From Parendozoicomonas callyspongiae (GTDB lineage Bacteria; Pseudomonadota; Gammaproteobacteria; Pseudomonadales; Endozoicomonadaceae): a DNA stretch of 64,000 bases. Below the pieces are notes generated by a model. It was not told the origin of the DNA. It ran no database searches and worked only from the letters and a program-made list of their open reading frames with translations. Positions within the stretch are counted from its first letter, which is position 1; every line of letters starts with the position of its first letter. The DNA lies in contig NZ_JAMFLX010000002.1 of assembly GCF_023502345.1 (NCBI RefSeq), positions 210,721 to 274,720 of the forward strand. The letters are read 5' to 3'. Shown one piece after another: positions 1 through 10,862 of the stretch. Position numbers and translations under genes: made by a program.

Positions 1-1
1 C

Positions 2-1981
2 ATTTTTACCCTGCGTGTGATCGGGCTGGTGTTGTTCCTGATCTGTGGTGATGCGCTGGTCAGTCTGCATGTTGGTTATACCGGCCTTCTGCCATCTTCC
101 GGTGGAGGCATCATTGGGCTGCAGACTGTGCAGGTGGTTGAGCCACTGCTCAGCTTCCATGGCTCCACCCTGGTTTTCTGCGCTTTACTGCTGTTTGGTA
201 TCACTCTACTGACGGATCTGTCATGGTTCGCGCTGATGGATGCTATTGGAGCCTGGGTTCTGAAGGGTTGGGATCTGTTTGTTCATGGCTGCAAGTCTTT
301 GGTCTTCTGGGTGAAATCCCTGAAAGAGAAAAGGGCAGTGGAACAGGCACGGAAAGAACGTGAGCAGGTTCTTATCCAGGAGAAAGTCAAGCAGCAGCGT
401 CGTGAACCGCCGCGTATTGAACCTCTGCCTAAACCTCCCGAGCCCAGCCCAAAAGTCGTTAAGGAAAAACAGCAGAATCTATTTCTTAATGATTTACCCA
501 GTGGCGAAATGCCGCCGCTGGGTCTGCTTGATACACCGGATCACAGCCAGAAGAAGGGTTACTCTTCCGAGTCCCTAGAGGGCATGTCCCGCCTTCTGGA
601 GTTGAAGCTGAAAGATTTCTCTGTCGATGCTGAGGTTGTTGCGGTTCATCCCGGACCGGTGATTACCCGTTTTGAAATTCAGCCTGCTGCCGGTGTTAAG
701 GTCAGCAAGATTACTAATCTGGCCAAAGACCTGGCCCGCTCACTGGCAGTGATCAGTGTTCGGGTTGTTGAAGTGATTCCAGGTAAGTCGGTTGTCGGTA
801 TTGAGATACCCAATGAGGATCGGGAAATTGTCTATTTCAGTGAGCTGATCTCCTCAAAGATTTTCGACAGTGCTGATGCGGCCCTGACTCTCGCCCTGGG
901 GCACGATATTGGCGGGCAGCCGGTCGTTGCCAATCTGGCTAAGATGCCACACCTGCTGGTGGCCGGTACTACGGGTTCCGGTAAATCGGTAGGTGTGAAT
1001 GCCATGATTCTCAGCATGCTGTACAAGGCTTCACCTGATGAAGTCCGGCTGATTATGGTAGACCCCAAGATGCTGGAACTGTCGGTTTACGATGGTATTC
1101 CCCACCTGCTATGCCCGGTTGTGACCGATATGAAGGAAGCAGCAAATGGCCTGCGCTGGTGTGTGGCCGAGATGGAGCGTCGCTATAAACTGATGGCTGC
1201 TATGGGCGTCAGGAATATCGCTGGCTTTAACCGTAAGGTCAACGATGCAGTCAAAGCTGGTCAGCCACTGCGTGATCCCCTGTACCAGCCGGTCTCAGCA
1301 GAAGATGAAGCACCGGAGCTGCAGATGCTGCCATTCATCGTAGTGGTGATTGATGAATTTGCCGACATGATGATGATTGTCGGGAAAAAGGTTGAAGAAT
1401 TGATTGCCCGTATTGCCCAAAAGGCGCGGGCCGCCGGCATTCATATGATTCTGGCTACCCAGCGACCCTCTGTGGATGTGATTACTGGCCTGATCAAGGC
1501 CAACGTGCCAACCCGTATAAGCTTCCAGGTCTCTTCCAAAATTGACTCCCGTACCATTCTTGATCAGGGCGGGGCAGAGCAACTTCTTGGTCATGGCGAT
1601 ATGCTTTATCTGCCGCCGGGAACCAGTCTTCCCATCCGTGTGCATGGTGCCTTTGTCAGTGATGATGAAGTGCATCGCGTGGTTGCGGACTGGAAGAAGC
1701 GGGGAGAGCCTAATTATATCGAAGAGGTTTTAAGTGGTGCTTCGGATGAGGGCGGTGAGTTTTCTGCGGATACGGATCATGAACAAGACCCACTTTATGA
1801 TGAGGCGGTGGCCTTTGTCACCGAATCCCGCAGGGCATCGATCTCTTCGGTTCAGCGCAAACTGAAAATTGGATATAACCGATCTGCCAATATCATTGAG
1901 GCGATGGAAAAAGCTGGAGTTATAAGCCCAGCAGGAACCAACGGTAACCGTGAAGTTATAGCGCCCCCTGCTCCTCGGTGA
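2..1981 (+). CDS. ftsK: DNA translocase FtsK (5' partial)
   Basis: Septal DNA pump that moves chromosome ends apart and activates XerCD recombination at dif. The reading frame is open to the left edge, so the true start and the first membrane segments lie outside the window; a GTG at 17 is only the first start-like codon in view. Visible parts in order are the last hydrophobic segments, a Pro/Lys/Glu-rich linker (about nt 300-540) shorter than in E. coli FtsK, the alpha/beta RecA-like motor with Walker A GTTGSGKS at nt 965-988 and a Walker B ending VVVIDEFAD near nt 1340, and a C-terminal winged-helix gamma domain (about nt 1790-1975) that would read KOPS sites. It ends 28 bases before lolA, as in other gammaproteobacteria. 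Confidence 0.97.
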   Translation: MFTLRVIGLVLFLICGDALVSLHVGYTGLLPSSGGGIIGLQTVQVVEPLLSFHGSTLVFCALLLFGITLLTDLSWFALMDAIGAWVLKGWDLFVHGCKSLVFWVKSLKEKRAVEQARKEREQVLIQEKVKQQRREPPRIEPLPKPPEPSPKVVKEKQQNLFLNDLPSGEMPPLGLLDTPDHSQKKGYSSESLEGMSRLLELKLKDFSVDAEVVAVHPGPVITRFEIQPAAGVKVSKITNLAKDLARSLAVISVRVVEVIPGKSVVGIEIPNEDREIVYFSELISSKIFDSADAALTLALGHDIGGQPVVANLAKMPHLLVAGTTGSGKSVGVNAMILSMLYKASPDEVRLIMVDPKMLELSVYDGIPHLLCPVVTDMKEAANGLRWCVAEMERRYKLMAAMGVRNIAGFNRKVNDAVKAGQPLRDPLYQPVSAEDEAPELQMLPFIVVVIDEFADMMMIVGKKVEELIARIAQKARAAGIHMILATQRPSVDVITGLIKANVPTRISFQVSSKIDSRTILDQGGAEQLLGHGDMLYLPPGTSLPIRVHGAFVSDDEVHRVVADWKKRGEPNYIEEVLSGASDEGGEFSADTDHEQDPLYDEAVAFVTESRRASISSVQRKLKIGYNRSANIIEAMEKAGVISPAGTNGNREVIAPPAPR

Positions 1982-2009
1982 TGAAAAGTGTAAAAGAATT
2001 CAGGTCATT

Positions 2010-2753
2010 ATGAATAACAGAAAATTCAAATTGCTGGCTGGTGCTGTTGCCTGTGTGGTGACTCTATCCAGTGGCTCCATTTATGCTGAAACCAAGACTC
2101 CTGTTAAGACCAGTACCGCCAAGGTTCAGGTGACCGGGCTTAAGGAGCGTGAAGCTGCCAGCGAGTTGGCCGGGCTGCTGTCCGGTATCACTACCCTGAG
2201 TGCCAGCTTTGAACAGCAGACGCTGGATGACAGCGGTCGTCGTCTGCAGGAAAGCAAAGGCGATATGGTGCTGAAACGCCCCAACCTGTTTCGCTGGAAT
2301 GTGACTTCACCTTTTCCCCAGGAAGTGGTGTCTGATGGTTCCCGCGTCAGCTATTACGACAAAGATCTTGATCAGCTGACCCTGCAGGATATTGATACCC
2401 GTACCAGTGCCACTCCAGCTGTTTTGCTGAGTGGTGATGCTGCAAAAATGCTGGAAGGTTTTACTGTGACACTGTCCCAGAGTGGCAAAGAGCGCTTCTT
2501 TACGCTGTTACCCAAAGGGCAGGATAACTCCTTCGAAGAGCTGCAGCTCTCTTTTCATGACAAGACGCTGAGAGAGATGATGCTTACGGACACTCTGGGT
2601 TCCCGGACACGTATCTCTTTCCTGAATCCGAAGGTTAATGAGCCGGTTAAAGAGAAAATGTTTGAGCTGTATGTACCACCCGGTGTTGATGTGATTGATC
2701 AGACCTCGGTAGCTCTGAAAGGTAACTCTGGCACGAATACCTCCAAACCATGA
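2010..2753 (+). CDS. lolA: Outer-membrane lipoprotein carrier protein LolA
   Basis: Periplasmic chaperone that accepts lipoproteins from LolCDE and hands them to LolB at the outer membrane. The 247-residue product begins with a signal peptide (basic MNNRK, hydrophobic core, cleavage probably after IYA at residue 26). The mature part has the LolA hallmarks: an early segment with SASFEQQT, then [16 protein letters not shown] and a [16 protein letters not shown] stretch. It is slightly longer than E. coli LolA because of a Lys/Thr-rich stretch after the signal peptide and a Ser/Asn/Thr tail. It sits between ftsK and rarA and overlaps rarA by four bases (ATGA), which suggests translational coupling. 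Confidence 0.95.
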   Translation: MNNRKFKLLAGAVACVVTLSSGSIYAETKTPVKTSTAKVQVTGLKEREAASELAGLLSGITTLSASFEQQTLDDSGRRLQESKGDMVLKRPNLFRWNVTSPFPQEVVSDGSRVSYYDKDLDQLTLQDIDTRTSATPAVLLSGDAAKMLEGFTVTLSQSGKERFFTLLPKGQDNSFEELQLSFHDKTLREMMLTDTLGSRTRISFLNPKVNEPVKEKMFELYVPPGVDVIDQTSVALKGNSGTNTSKP

Positions 2754-4087
2754 CCACACAATCACTGTTTGCCCAGCCGGGCGTTGCCTATGAACCTCTG
2801 GCAGCCCGGATGCGCCCCAGAACGCTGGATGACTATCTTGGTCAGGAGCATATTCTTGGCCAGGGGAAGCCTCTGCGCGTAGCTCTTGAGCAGGGTATGC
2901 CACATTCCATGATTCTTTGGGGGCCTCCCGGTGTCGGCAAGACCACGTTGGCGCGTATTGTCGCCAATGTCTGCGACGCCCGCTTTGAGAGTCTGTCTGC
3001 GGTTCTTTCCGGTGTAAAAGATATTCGGGCTGCAGTTGAGCGGGCCAAGATGGATCGTGCCCAGTCCGGGCGTCGAACCATTCTGTTTGTTGATGAGGTA
3101 CACCGGTTCAATAAATCCCAGCAGGATGCTTTTCTGCCTCATATTGAAGATGGCACGGTCATCTTTATCGGGGCAACAACCGAGAACCCCAGTTTTGAAC
3201 TGAATAATGCATTGTTGTCCCGTGCCCGGGTCTATGTCCTGAAATCTTTGGATAACAAGGCATTACGCAATGTTCTTGATGCGGCGCTTTCTGATCAGGA
3301 GCGTGGGCTGGGAGAGCAGAAATTTACTGTCTCAGAAGATGTTCGGGATATAATTGTTCAGGCCGCTGATGGCGATGCCCGCAGTGTTTTGAACCTGCTT
3401 GAAGTGGCTTCCGATCTGGCCTCAGAAGGTGAGATTACCCGCGAGATTATGGAAGGTGTGCTGGTGGAAAACCTGCGCCGTTTCGATAATCACGGTGAAG
3501 CCTGGTATGACCAGATCTCTGCGTTTCATAAATCGGTTCGTGGCTCCAGCCCAGATGGTGCATTGTACTGGATGGCGCGCATTATTGATGGTGGTGCTGA
3601 TCCACTTTATATCGTACGCAGGCTGGTGGCGATTGCCAGTGAGGATATCGGTAATGCTGACCCCCGCGCGCTGGAAATGGCACTGAATGCCTGGCAGGCC
3701 TTTGAGCGTTTGGGGGCACCGGAAGGTTATCTGGCTATCGCACATGCTACGGTTTACTGCGCAAGCGCACCGAAGAGTAACGCGGTGTACCGGGCCATGG
3801 CCGCTGCCTTTGAGGACGTTCGCAATAACCCGTCTCACGAAGTGCCGCTACATTTGCGCAATGCGCCTACCAAGCTGATGAAGAATCTGGGGTACAACGA
3901 AGGCTATCGTTATGCCCATGATGAAGACAATGCCTATGCCGCTGGTGAGTGTTACTTCCCGCCAACTATGGAGCCAAAGAAATATTACGATCCGTCAGAC
4001 AGAGGTTTAGAAAGAAAGATTAAAGAAAAGCTGCAATGGCTTGATTCTCTTGATAAAGCTTCATCTAACCAGAGAAGAAAAGATTAA
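2750..4087 (+). CDS. rarA: Replication-associated recombination protein RarA (MgsA)
   Basis: AAA+ ATPase acting at stalled replication forks, related to eukaryotic WRNIP1 and to clamp-loader subunits. The 445-residue length is typical. Walker A GPPGVGKT is at residues 58-65 and Walker B ILFVDEV at 111-117; sensor 1 ([13 protein letters not shown]) follows, and the C-terminal tetramerisation region contains the family-typical [14 protein letters not shown] and PKSNAVYRA. The start overlaps the lolA stop (ATGA). The gene order ftsK-lolA-rarA is conserved among gammaproteobacteria, which supports orthology. Confidence 0.96.
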   Translation: MTTQSLFAQPGVAYEPLAARMRPRTLDDYLGQEHILGQGKPLRVALEQGMPHSMILWGPPGVGKTTLARIVANVCDARFESLSAVLSGVKDIRAAVERAKMDRAQSGRRTILFVDEVHRFNKSQQDAFLPHIEDGTVIFIGATTENPSFELNNALLSRARVYVLKSLDNKALRNVLDAALSDQERGLGEQKFTVSEDVRDIIVQAADGDARSVLNLLEVASDLASEGEITREIMEGVLVENLRRFDNHGEAWYDQISAFHKSVRGSSPDGALYWMARIIDGGADPLYIVRRLVAIASEDIGNADPRALEMALNAWQAFERLGAPEGYLAIAHATVYCASAPKSNAVYRAMAAAFEDVRNNPSHEVPLHLRNAPTKLMKNLGYNEGYRYAHDEDNAYAAGECYFPPTMEPKKYYDPSDRGLERKIKEKLQWLDSLDKASSNQRRKD

Positions 4088-4174
4088 ATTTTCTTTTCTG
4101 GTGTACAGGTTGCAGGCTAACTGTTCAAAGCGATACATTACTGATCATCACCTAACTAGATAAATAATTCCGTT

Positions 4175-4618
4175 ATGAGCGATACCGTTTACATGGAGAT
4201 GGCGCATTCGCTGTCAAAACTCTCCAAGTGTGTGCGTCTGCAGGTAGGTTGTCTGCTGGTTAAGGATGGTCGGGTTCTTTCAACCGGTGTGAATGGAACG
4301 CCATCGGGTTATACCAACTGCTGTGATGCAGATTATGAAGAGCATCATGACTGGTCACTGCGCCACGAAATTCATGCCGAGCTGAATGCTGTGATATGGG
4401 CTGCTCGCTGTGGCACTGCCATTGAAGGTGCAACAGCCTATGTGACCCATAGTCCCTGTGACCAGTGCACCAAGAATCTGCTGGCGGCGGGTATCAAACG
4501 AATCGTTTATGGCATTCAGTATGATCGCAACCCTCAGGAAGAGTTGTCGCAGTTCTGCAGGGAAAATGGAGTGACCATTGAGCAGGTGGAACTGGCTGAG
4601 ATGATGGAGCCTGCCTAA
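4175..4618 (+). CDS. Deoxycytidylate (dCMP) deaminase family protein
   Basis: Zinc-dependent deaminase of the ComEB/dCMP deaminase type, expected to convert dCMP to dUMP for dTTP synthesis. The 147-residue protein carries the zinc-binding and catalytic motifs HAE (residues 67-69) and PCDQC (residues 94-98), plus an N-terminal NGTPSGYTNC segment typical of dCMP rather than cytidine deaminases. No clear Shine-Dalgarno precedes the ATG, so the start is moderately certain. It lies alone between rarA and crcB and is not part of the usual Pseudomonas-type order here, so it may be an insertion. A deaminase acting on a related substrate cannot be excluded. Confidence 0.82.
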   Translation: MSDTVYMEMAHSLSKLSKCVRLQVGCLLVKDGRVLSTGVNGTPSGYTNCCDADYEEHHDWSLRHEIHAELNAVIWAARCGTAIEGATAYVTHSPCDQCTKNLLAAGIKRIVYGIQYDRNPQEELSQFCRENGVTIEQVELAEMMEPA

Positions 4619-4687
4619 GAGAGTCAAGTTTTATGTGGTAAGATGGTGTCATCTTTCTGAATGTCACTATTTCCCACAGGTTTTCCC

Positions 4688-6384
<1,697 letters not shown>

Positions 6385-6400
6385 TTTTCTGCTCGCATTT

Positions 6401-6435
6401 AAAAGCCTTGCTGTTTATGGCAGCAAGGCTTTTTC
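6401..6435 (+). terminator. Rho-independent terminator after serS
   Basis: Perfect stem AGCCTTGCTG / CAGCAAGGCT with a TTTATGG loop, flanked by A4 on the left and followed by T5. It closes serS and may also serve the convergent phosphatase gene that ends at 6465. Confidence 0.9.
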
Positions 6436-6464
6436 GTAATCAGTATCTGGGTGTGGGTGTGGGC

Positions 6465-8309
6465 TTATGGAAGGTTGTTTTCTTTGATGTAGTGGAACAT
6501 CTCATGCAGAGATTTCCTCTGCGGACCTGTTTGTACTGCGTTTTCGCCTCTTTCTTCCCGCATTTGCATAATCAGCGAGTCAATCGTTTCATCCAGGTTT
6601 TCCTCAGTCACCTGACCCCGGCGAATCAAGTCAAGAAGGTTTGCTGCCACGAATGCTGTTCCAGTTCGGCCAACTCCGGCAGTACAGTGCATAGCCAGGT
6701 TTTGTATGGAATCGTCGCTGATATAGTTGGCAAGTTGATAAAGTTTATCCGGTGTAAGAGGGGTTTTATCTTTCCAGTCCTGGTAGTGATACCTTGAAAT
6801 TTCCCCTGTTTCTCCTGTTCGGCTATCTGTAACCTGATAGGTTGAGTGAGCGCCATCCTGATTGATCAGTGTGATTTCCATACCATCGTAGTGTTTAGTA
6901 TCCCCTGGCTCTGTTGGGTAGTAAGCTTTGTGGCCATCTATCTTCTGGGTTAGATCAATAATAACTTGTGTTCCCTGTTGCAGAGTCATACGCCATAAAA
7001 CACCCATGGCATGACTATTGGCTCTTGTATCGTCGGTTTTTTTATCTAATTTGTTGTTGTTTTTCGGATATTGGGTTGCTATTGCTCGTTTCTTTCCAGC
7101 AACTGTTACGCGGTTCGCATGGATTTTGCCTGGATAATCATAATAATTACCATCACTGGCCTGAAGGGTTATCGGAACATTTGTATCAGCGGGTGATTCA
7201 ATATTTCCAAATCGGGATAGCTTTTTGGGGATATCAACATGCTTGATATTCAGGGCTTCTGCTTTGGTTTTTAGCTCTGAAAAGTGTTTGGCATTCGTGG
7301 AAAAAGCTGTGCGTGAAATATCGGCTCCAATTTGAACCTGGTTGATTAGGTGAGGCATACCCCGATCGTACTTGTCGAGGTCACCAGTTTCTCTTATTTC
7401 AGCAGCATCTGCATGAAATATGTCATCTGTATATCCCAGCCCCCCCCGGAGTGCTTCAATGAACCGAGCCCGGAACTCATCCTGATTTTCAACTTTGCCT
7501 TCAAATTTCTTCAGGTGGAAATCGGCTACTGTTGATTCATCGGCGCTTAACTCCAGTGGATGCTCTTTGAGATAAAGCTGTGCCTGAGATAATGCTTTAT
7601 TCTTTAACTGGCCGTTTAAATCTTTTCTGGCGGAAAAGGTTGTCTGGGATATTTGTTTCGCAATTGTCTTTTCTGTGTTGGCTGTTCGTTTATTCCGGGC
7701 CTGCTTTGCCAGTTCAAGGCCGGTTAGCTGGGCAGCTCGGATTTTTACAGCTGAATAATTTTTTGAACTCTGGCTTTTTGGATCTGCTGTAATTTGATAT
7801 TTGATCTTATTAAGTTCTTCTTCGAGTGTTTTGACAAACTGTAGATCTTCAGTCTGGCTCAGGGCATCTTGTAAACGGGCAGAAGTGTCTCCTCCTTTAG
7901 CTAATAAATACAGTTTATCGAGTTCGCTCTTTGGTGAGGCGGATGTGGCAGGTGTTGAGGCTTGAGATGTGGGCTCAGTTTGATTTGGAGTTGACTGCTG
8001 GACTTGAAGTAACAAGTTACGAGCAACTTCAACAGTCGCGGCCTTCCTTTGGCTAAGTGCGGTTTTCGTCTGGGGATTGAGTACTTGAAGTTGATCAACA
8101 AGCCTGGTCTGCTGGCGCAGGGTAATAACCTTGGCAATCCCGGGCAGAATCGATAATAACTTAAAGCGTCCCTTGGCTTGACCTGTCTTTATCTGGAATT
8201 CGCCGTTCTTGCCCTTAACAATACGAACTTCATCATCCTTGTTGAGGCCCTCTAGTTGTTTAAGAGCTGTATCAACCTGGATAGGCCCTGAGCCGTTTAC
8301 CGTCCCCAT
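6465..8309 (-). CDS. YopH/SptP-type protein tyrosine phosphatase, probable secreted effector
   Basis: The last 150 or so residues of this 614-residue protein form a eukaryotic-type tyrosine phosphatase domain. The catalytic P-loop HCTAGVGRTGT has the nucleophile at Cys542 and the Arg at the canonical place. The upstream acid loop reads DWKDKTPL (WKD at 512-514) where SptP and YopH have WPD, and AVQTGPQR near the C-terminus matches the PTP Q-loop. The N-terminal 400 residues are Gln/Lys/Thr-rich and helical-looking with no recognised domain. There is no signal peptide, as expected for a type III or similar effector. It runs towards serS and is divergent from the UFD1-like gene at 8580. The coding sequence holds a G8 run (7440-7447). 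The PTP assignment is secure; the effector role is inference. Confidence 0.82.
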   Translation of the reverse strand: MGTVNGSGPIQVDTALKQLEGLNKDDEVRIVKGKNGEFQIKTGQAKGRFKLLSILPGIAKVITLRQQTRLVDQLQVLNPQTKTALSQRKAATVEVARNLLLQVQQSTPNQTEPTSQASTPATSASPKSELDKLYLLAKGGDTSARLQDALSQTEDLQFVKTLEEELNKIKYQITADPKSQSSKNYSAVKIRAAQLTGLELAKQARNKRTANTEKTIAKQISQTTFSARKDLNGQLKNKALSQAQLYLKEHPLELSADESTVADFHLKKFEGKVENQDEFRARFIEALRGGLGYTDDIFHADAAEIRETGDLDKYDRGMPHLINQVQIGADISRTAFSTNAKHFSELKTKAEALNIKHVDIPKKLSRFGNIESPADTNVPITLQASDGNYYDYPGKIHANRVTVAGKKRAIATQYPKNNNKLDKKTDDTRANSHAMGVLWRMTLQQGTQVIIDLTQKIDGHKAYYPTEPGDTKHYDGMEITLINQDGAHSTYQVTDSRTGETGEISRYHYQDWKDKTPLTPDKLYQLANYISDDSIQNLAMHCTAGVGRTGTAFVAANLLDLIRRGQVTEENLDETIDSLIMQMREERGENAVQTGPQRKSLHEMFHYIKENNLP

Positions 8310-8579
8310 AATCTCTCCTGACTTTAATCCTGTGGCTCCACCCCATAACTGTAGTGTCCGCCCTACTGCTTGGCCGTTTTGGTGTCATTATTCCCAAAGG
8401 AATAGAGAGTTGGGGGTGCTGTTAGCGCGTTGCTTGCATGGAAATGGCAGATAACTGACGACTTTCGAAGAGGTTGTTTGGGTTGCGGGCGGGTTTTCTG
8501 GCACGTTTTGTCTAAACTTGCACCTCCGACAAGGAGTGGACATGGATAAGGGGAACAAGGCATTAGTCAGAACAACAAA
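8310..8579. promoter_or_regulatory. Shared intergenic region between divergent PTP and UFD1-like genes
   Basis: This 270-base region must hold the promoters of both divergent genes. I see no convincing conserved -35/-10 pair or known operator. Short frames inside it look like chance. Confidence 0.4.
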
Positions 8580-10733
8580 ATGATAGCGAAACCAGCTGTG
8601 AAAACAGGTCTTCCATTGGCACTGCTAATGGTGATGATTTTTACTGTGACCTCAGTCAGGGCTCAGGTGTTCTCGTCAACTTCTGAAGGGGTGTGGCTCG
8701 GTAGTGGCAATCAGACAGTTTTCCTTCAGGGTTTTTCGCCTTACTCCTTTGCCGCGAATCTTGCAGTGCTGGTTGGTACAAAATATCTAAGCTCTTTTGA
8801 TAACTCCGCTTATCAAAATCTTCCTGGCTGGTTTACAGCCAATGCAGGCCTATGGCTGTATCGGGCCAGCATAGCCGCAGGCATTATTGGAACAGGATGG
8901 TCCTTTGCCTCGGTTATGGACAGTCTGGAACTGATTCCCGGCCAAGACAAAAGAGTTGTTGTTGATTTGAAACTTCCGGATGTCTCTCAGCGGCTGGTTT
9001 TATTTCACCAGATCAATACCAGTGGATCAGCCCTGGTGATTCTTCGTAATCCCCTTGTTGAGCCTGTACCTATTGTTTCAGGTGTCGATGGTGTGACAAG
9101 GGCTCTTCTTGGGCTTCACAAGGAAATGGCCGCACATTATATCAGTAGGCTTGAGCTGATTCCCTTCGTGGGAAAGTCGGGTAATGGTGCCAAGATCAGC
9201 TGGCGGGGTGACAGTGGTAAATGGGTGCATATGACGCTTGGTGAGCAGTTATCTGAAAGCGATGCTGAAACAGGCTGGCTGACCTTGTCCCGTCATCCTG
9301 AGAAAATCATTTCTTTGCTGCATCCCAGGTTTCTCGATCATGTTCTAAAGGTCATACGAAATGGTCGGGTTGCTGGTGTTACACCACTTGCGCCATTGCC
9401 TGTTTTGCCGGTTGAGCGTTCTGGAGCTGATCACTGGTCAGTGATTCTTGACCCTGTTTCTTCTTATCCGGTCATTCTGGAAGGTGCTGACAGCAAGAAT
9501 GGCAATATCAGAAAGCTCAAACTTGTTTCTGCTGGTGCAGATCTAACCGGAAATCATCACTCAATCTACCAAGTACCCAGATATTGGTCGGCGCTGGCAG
9601 AAATGGCGATTAATATCGGAAGCCTGATGATTGATCCGCGACCGGTGCCAGAAATTGGCAGTGGCGGTGATGAGCAGATGACCAGTTCACGTTATCACTT
9701 GCTGCAGGCTGGCAAGGCAGGAGTGGCTGCCGGTGGTTTTACTGCGGGCATCACCAGAAAAGGCCCGCGCCTGACTTATACAATTACCGAGACCGATGAT
9801 GTCGCCAATCATCGGGAGAGGATCAAAGATACTGATAAGGTGATCCTGGGGGAGGGGAGTATTCGTGAGCTGGCTGCACATGGAGTGAATCTTCCCTACC
9901 AGTTGGAGTTTTCGGGAGCGGGAGGCAAAAAAGCCTGGGGAACAATGCTGGAAGAAGCAGCCCCCGCAGATCAGATAATGATGTCCAACCACTTGCTGCG
10001 GGCCCTGGATCTGAAACCCGGTGATCAGGTTTCAATCCAGCCAGTAGAGCTGAAAGCGGGTAATAAGGTTGATCTGAAAATATTGAGTGGCCCTTACCGT
10101 TCCGATGGTGAACTTTCTGAAGTATTGGATAAAGAGCTCCCAAGAAAATATACGGTCCTGAGCGAGAACGAAAATATTTATGTTTCTGATGGTTATGATG
10201 AATGGAAGATGAAAGTCACCAAGCTGACACCCGAGAAGGTTGTGTCATCACTCAATGTCGATATGGACGTGCAGTTTGATCACCCTAAAGACTGGCCTAC
10301 CGAGCAAGAGCTTTTGCTTACCGGTAGTCAGGAGCCATTTACCGGCAGAGGGGAGTCCTTGGGTGGTCGTATCACTTATAACGCTCCCAAAAAGAAAGAA
10401 GATACTGACTCTTCCCCAATAGACCTGAATGATATGAAGGCCAGAGCCAGTGTGAATACCAAGAATGGTCAGACAGTGATGGTTAGAGATTCATCAACCA
10501 GTCATGAGTATGCACCTGTTCATCTTCACCAAGGGCATGAGTTTAACCGCTTCAAGGAAGAAAGGGAGAAGCAAAGAAACGAAGAACAACAGTATGAGGC
10601 GTTCAATAATGCCACTCAAATAAGTGGTGGAAGAGTTGTCGATGGGGGTGTTGATTCAATACCCGATATTCAGGTGATTCGACAGCAGCGGCTGGAGTAT
10701 TTAAACCGTCAGCAGCTTAAAATGAACCAATGA
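8580..10733 (+). CDS. Exported UFD1-like protein with a p97/Cdc48-binding SHP-type motif
   Basis: A 717-residue protein with an N-terminal Sec signal peptide (hydrophobic core about residues 10-24, likely cleavage after VRA at 28). Residues 30-350 match nothing I know. From about residue 400 to 570 it follows eukaryotic UFD1 step by step: DKVILGEGSIRELA resembles the UFD1 KIIMPPSALDQL segment, a GTMLEE stretch corresponds to GVLEFV, then IMMSNHLLRALDLKPGDQV, VSSLNVDMDVQFDHP and a proline-rich exit. Downstream, residues 587-594 read FTGRGESL, an exact fit to the SHP consensus F-x-G-x-G-x-x-L by which UFD1 binds p97. The C-terminal 70 residues are Glu/Arg/Gln-rich. No strong ribosome-binding site precedes the ATG. 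The UFD1 relationship is my reading of the sequence without a search; the role in a host is inference. Confidence 0.75.
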   Translation: MIAKPAVKTGLPLALLMVMIFTVTSVRAQVFSSTSEGVWLGSGNQTVFLQGFSPYSFAANLAVLVGTKYLSSFDNSAYQNLPGWFTANAGLWLYRASIAAGIIGTGWSFASVMDSLELIPGQDKRVVVDLKLPDVSQRLVLFHQINTSGSALVILRNPLVEPVPIVSGVDGVTRALLGLHKEMAAHYISRLELIPFVGKSGNGAKISWRGDSGKWVHMTLGEQLSESDAETGWLTLSRHPEKIISLLHPRFLDHVLKVIRNGRVAGVTPLAPLPVLPVERSGADHWSVILDPVSSYPVILEGADSKNGNIRKLKLVSAGADLTGNHHSIYQVPRYWSALAEMAINIGSLMIDPRPVPEIGSGGDEQMTSSRYHLLQAGKAGVAAGGFTAGITRKGPRLTYTITETDDVANHRERIKDTDKVILGEGSIRELAAHGVNLPYQLEFSGAGGKKAWGTMLEEAAPADQIMMSNHLLRALDLKPGDQVSIQPVELKAGNKVDLKILSGPYRSDGELSEVLDKELPRKYTVLSENENIYVSDGYDEWKMKVTKLTPEKVVSSLNVDMDVQFDHPKDWPTEQELLLTGSQEPFTGRGESLGGRITYNAPKKKEDTDSSPIDLNDMKARASVNTKNGQTVMVRDSSTSHEYAPVHLHQGHEFNRFKEEREKQRNEEQQYEAFNNATQISGGRVVDGGVDSIPDIQVIRQQRLEYLNRQQLKMNQ

Positions 10734-10862
10734 GTTCTTCGTAAAAAGGCTTTGAAGTTATCAAATGGTTTCTTCAAGTCTGGTCTTGGTGTATTGAGGC
10801 GAGTACAGTATTGACCACTCTGTAGCGGGTAAGATTTCCCGCTGGTCTATAAGTGGTTCTGT

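Noticed and set aside
8363..8563. 66-residue minus-strand frame in the PTP/UFD1 intergenic region
   Set aside because: Low-complexity Pro/Lys product, no ribosome-binding site, no homology; it overlaps the promoter region.
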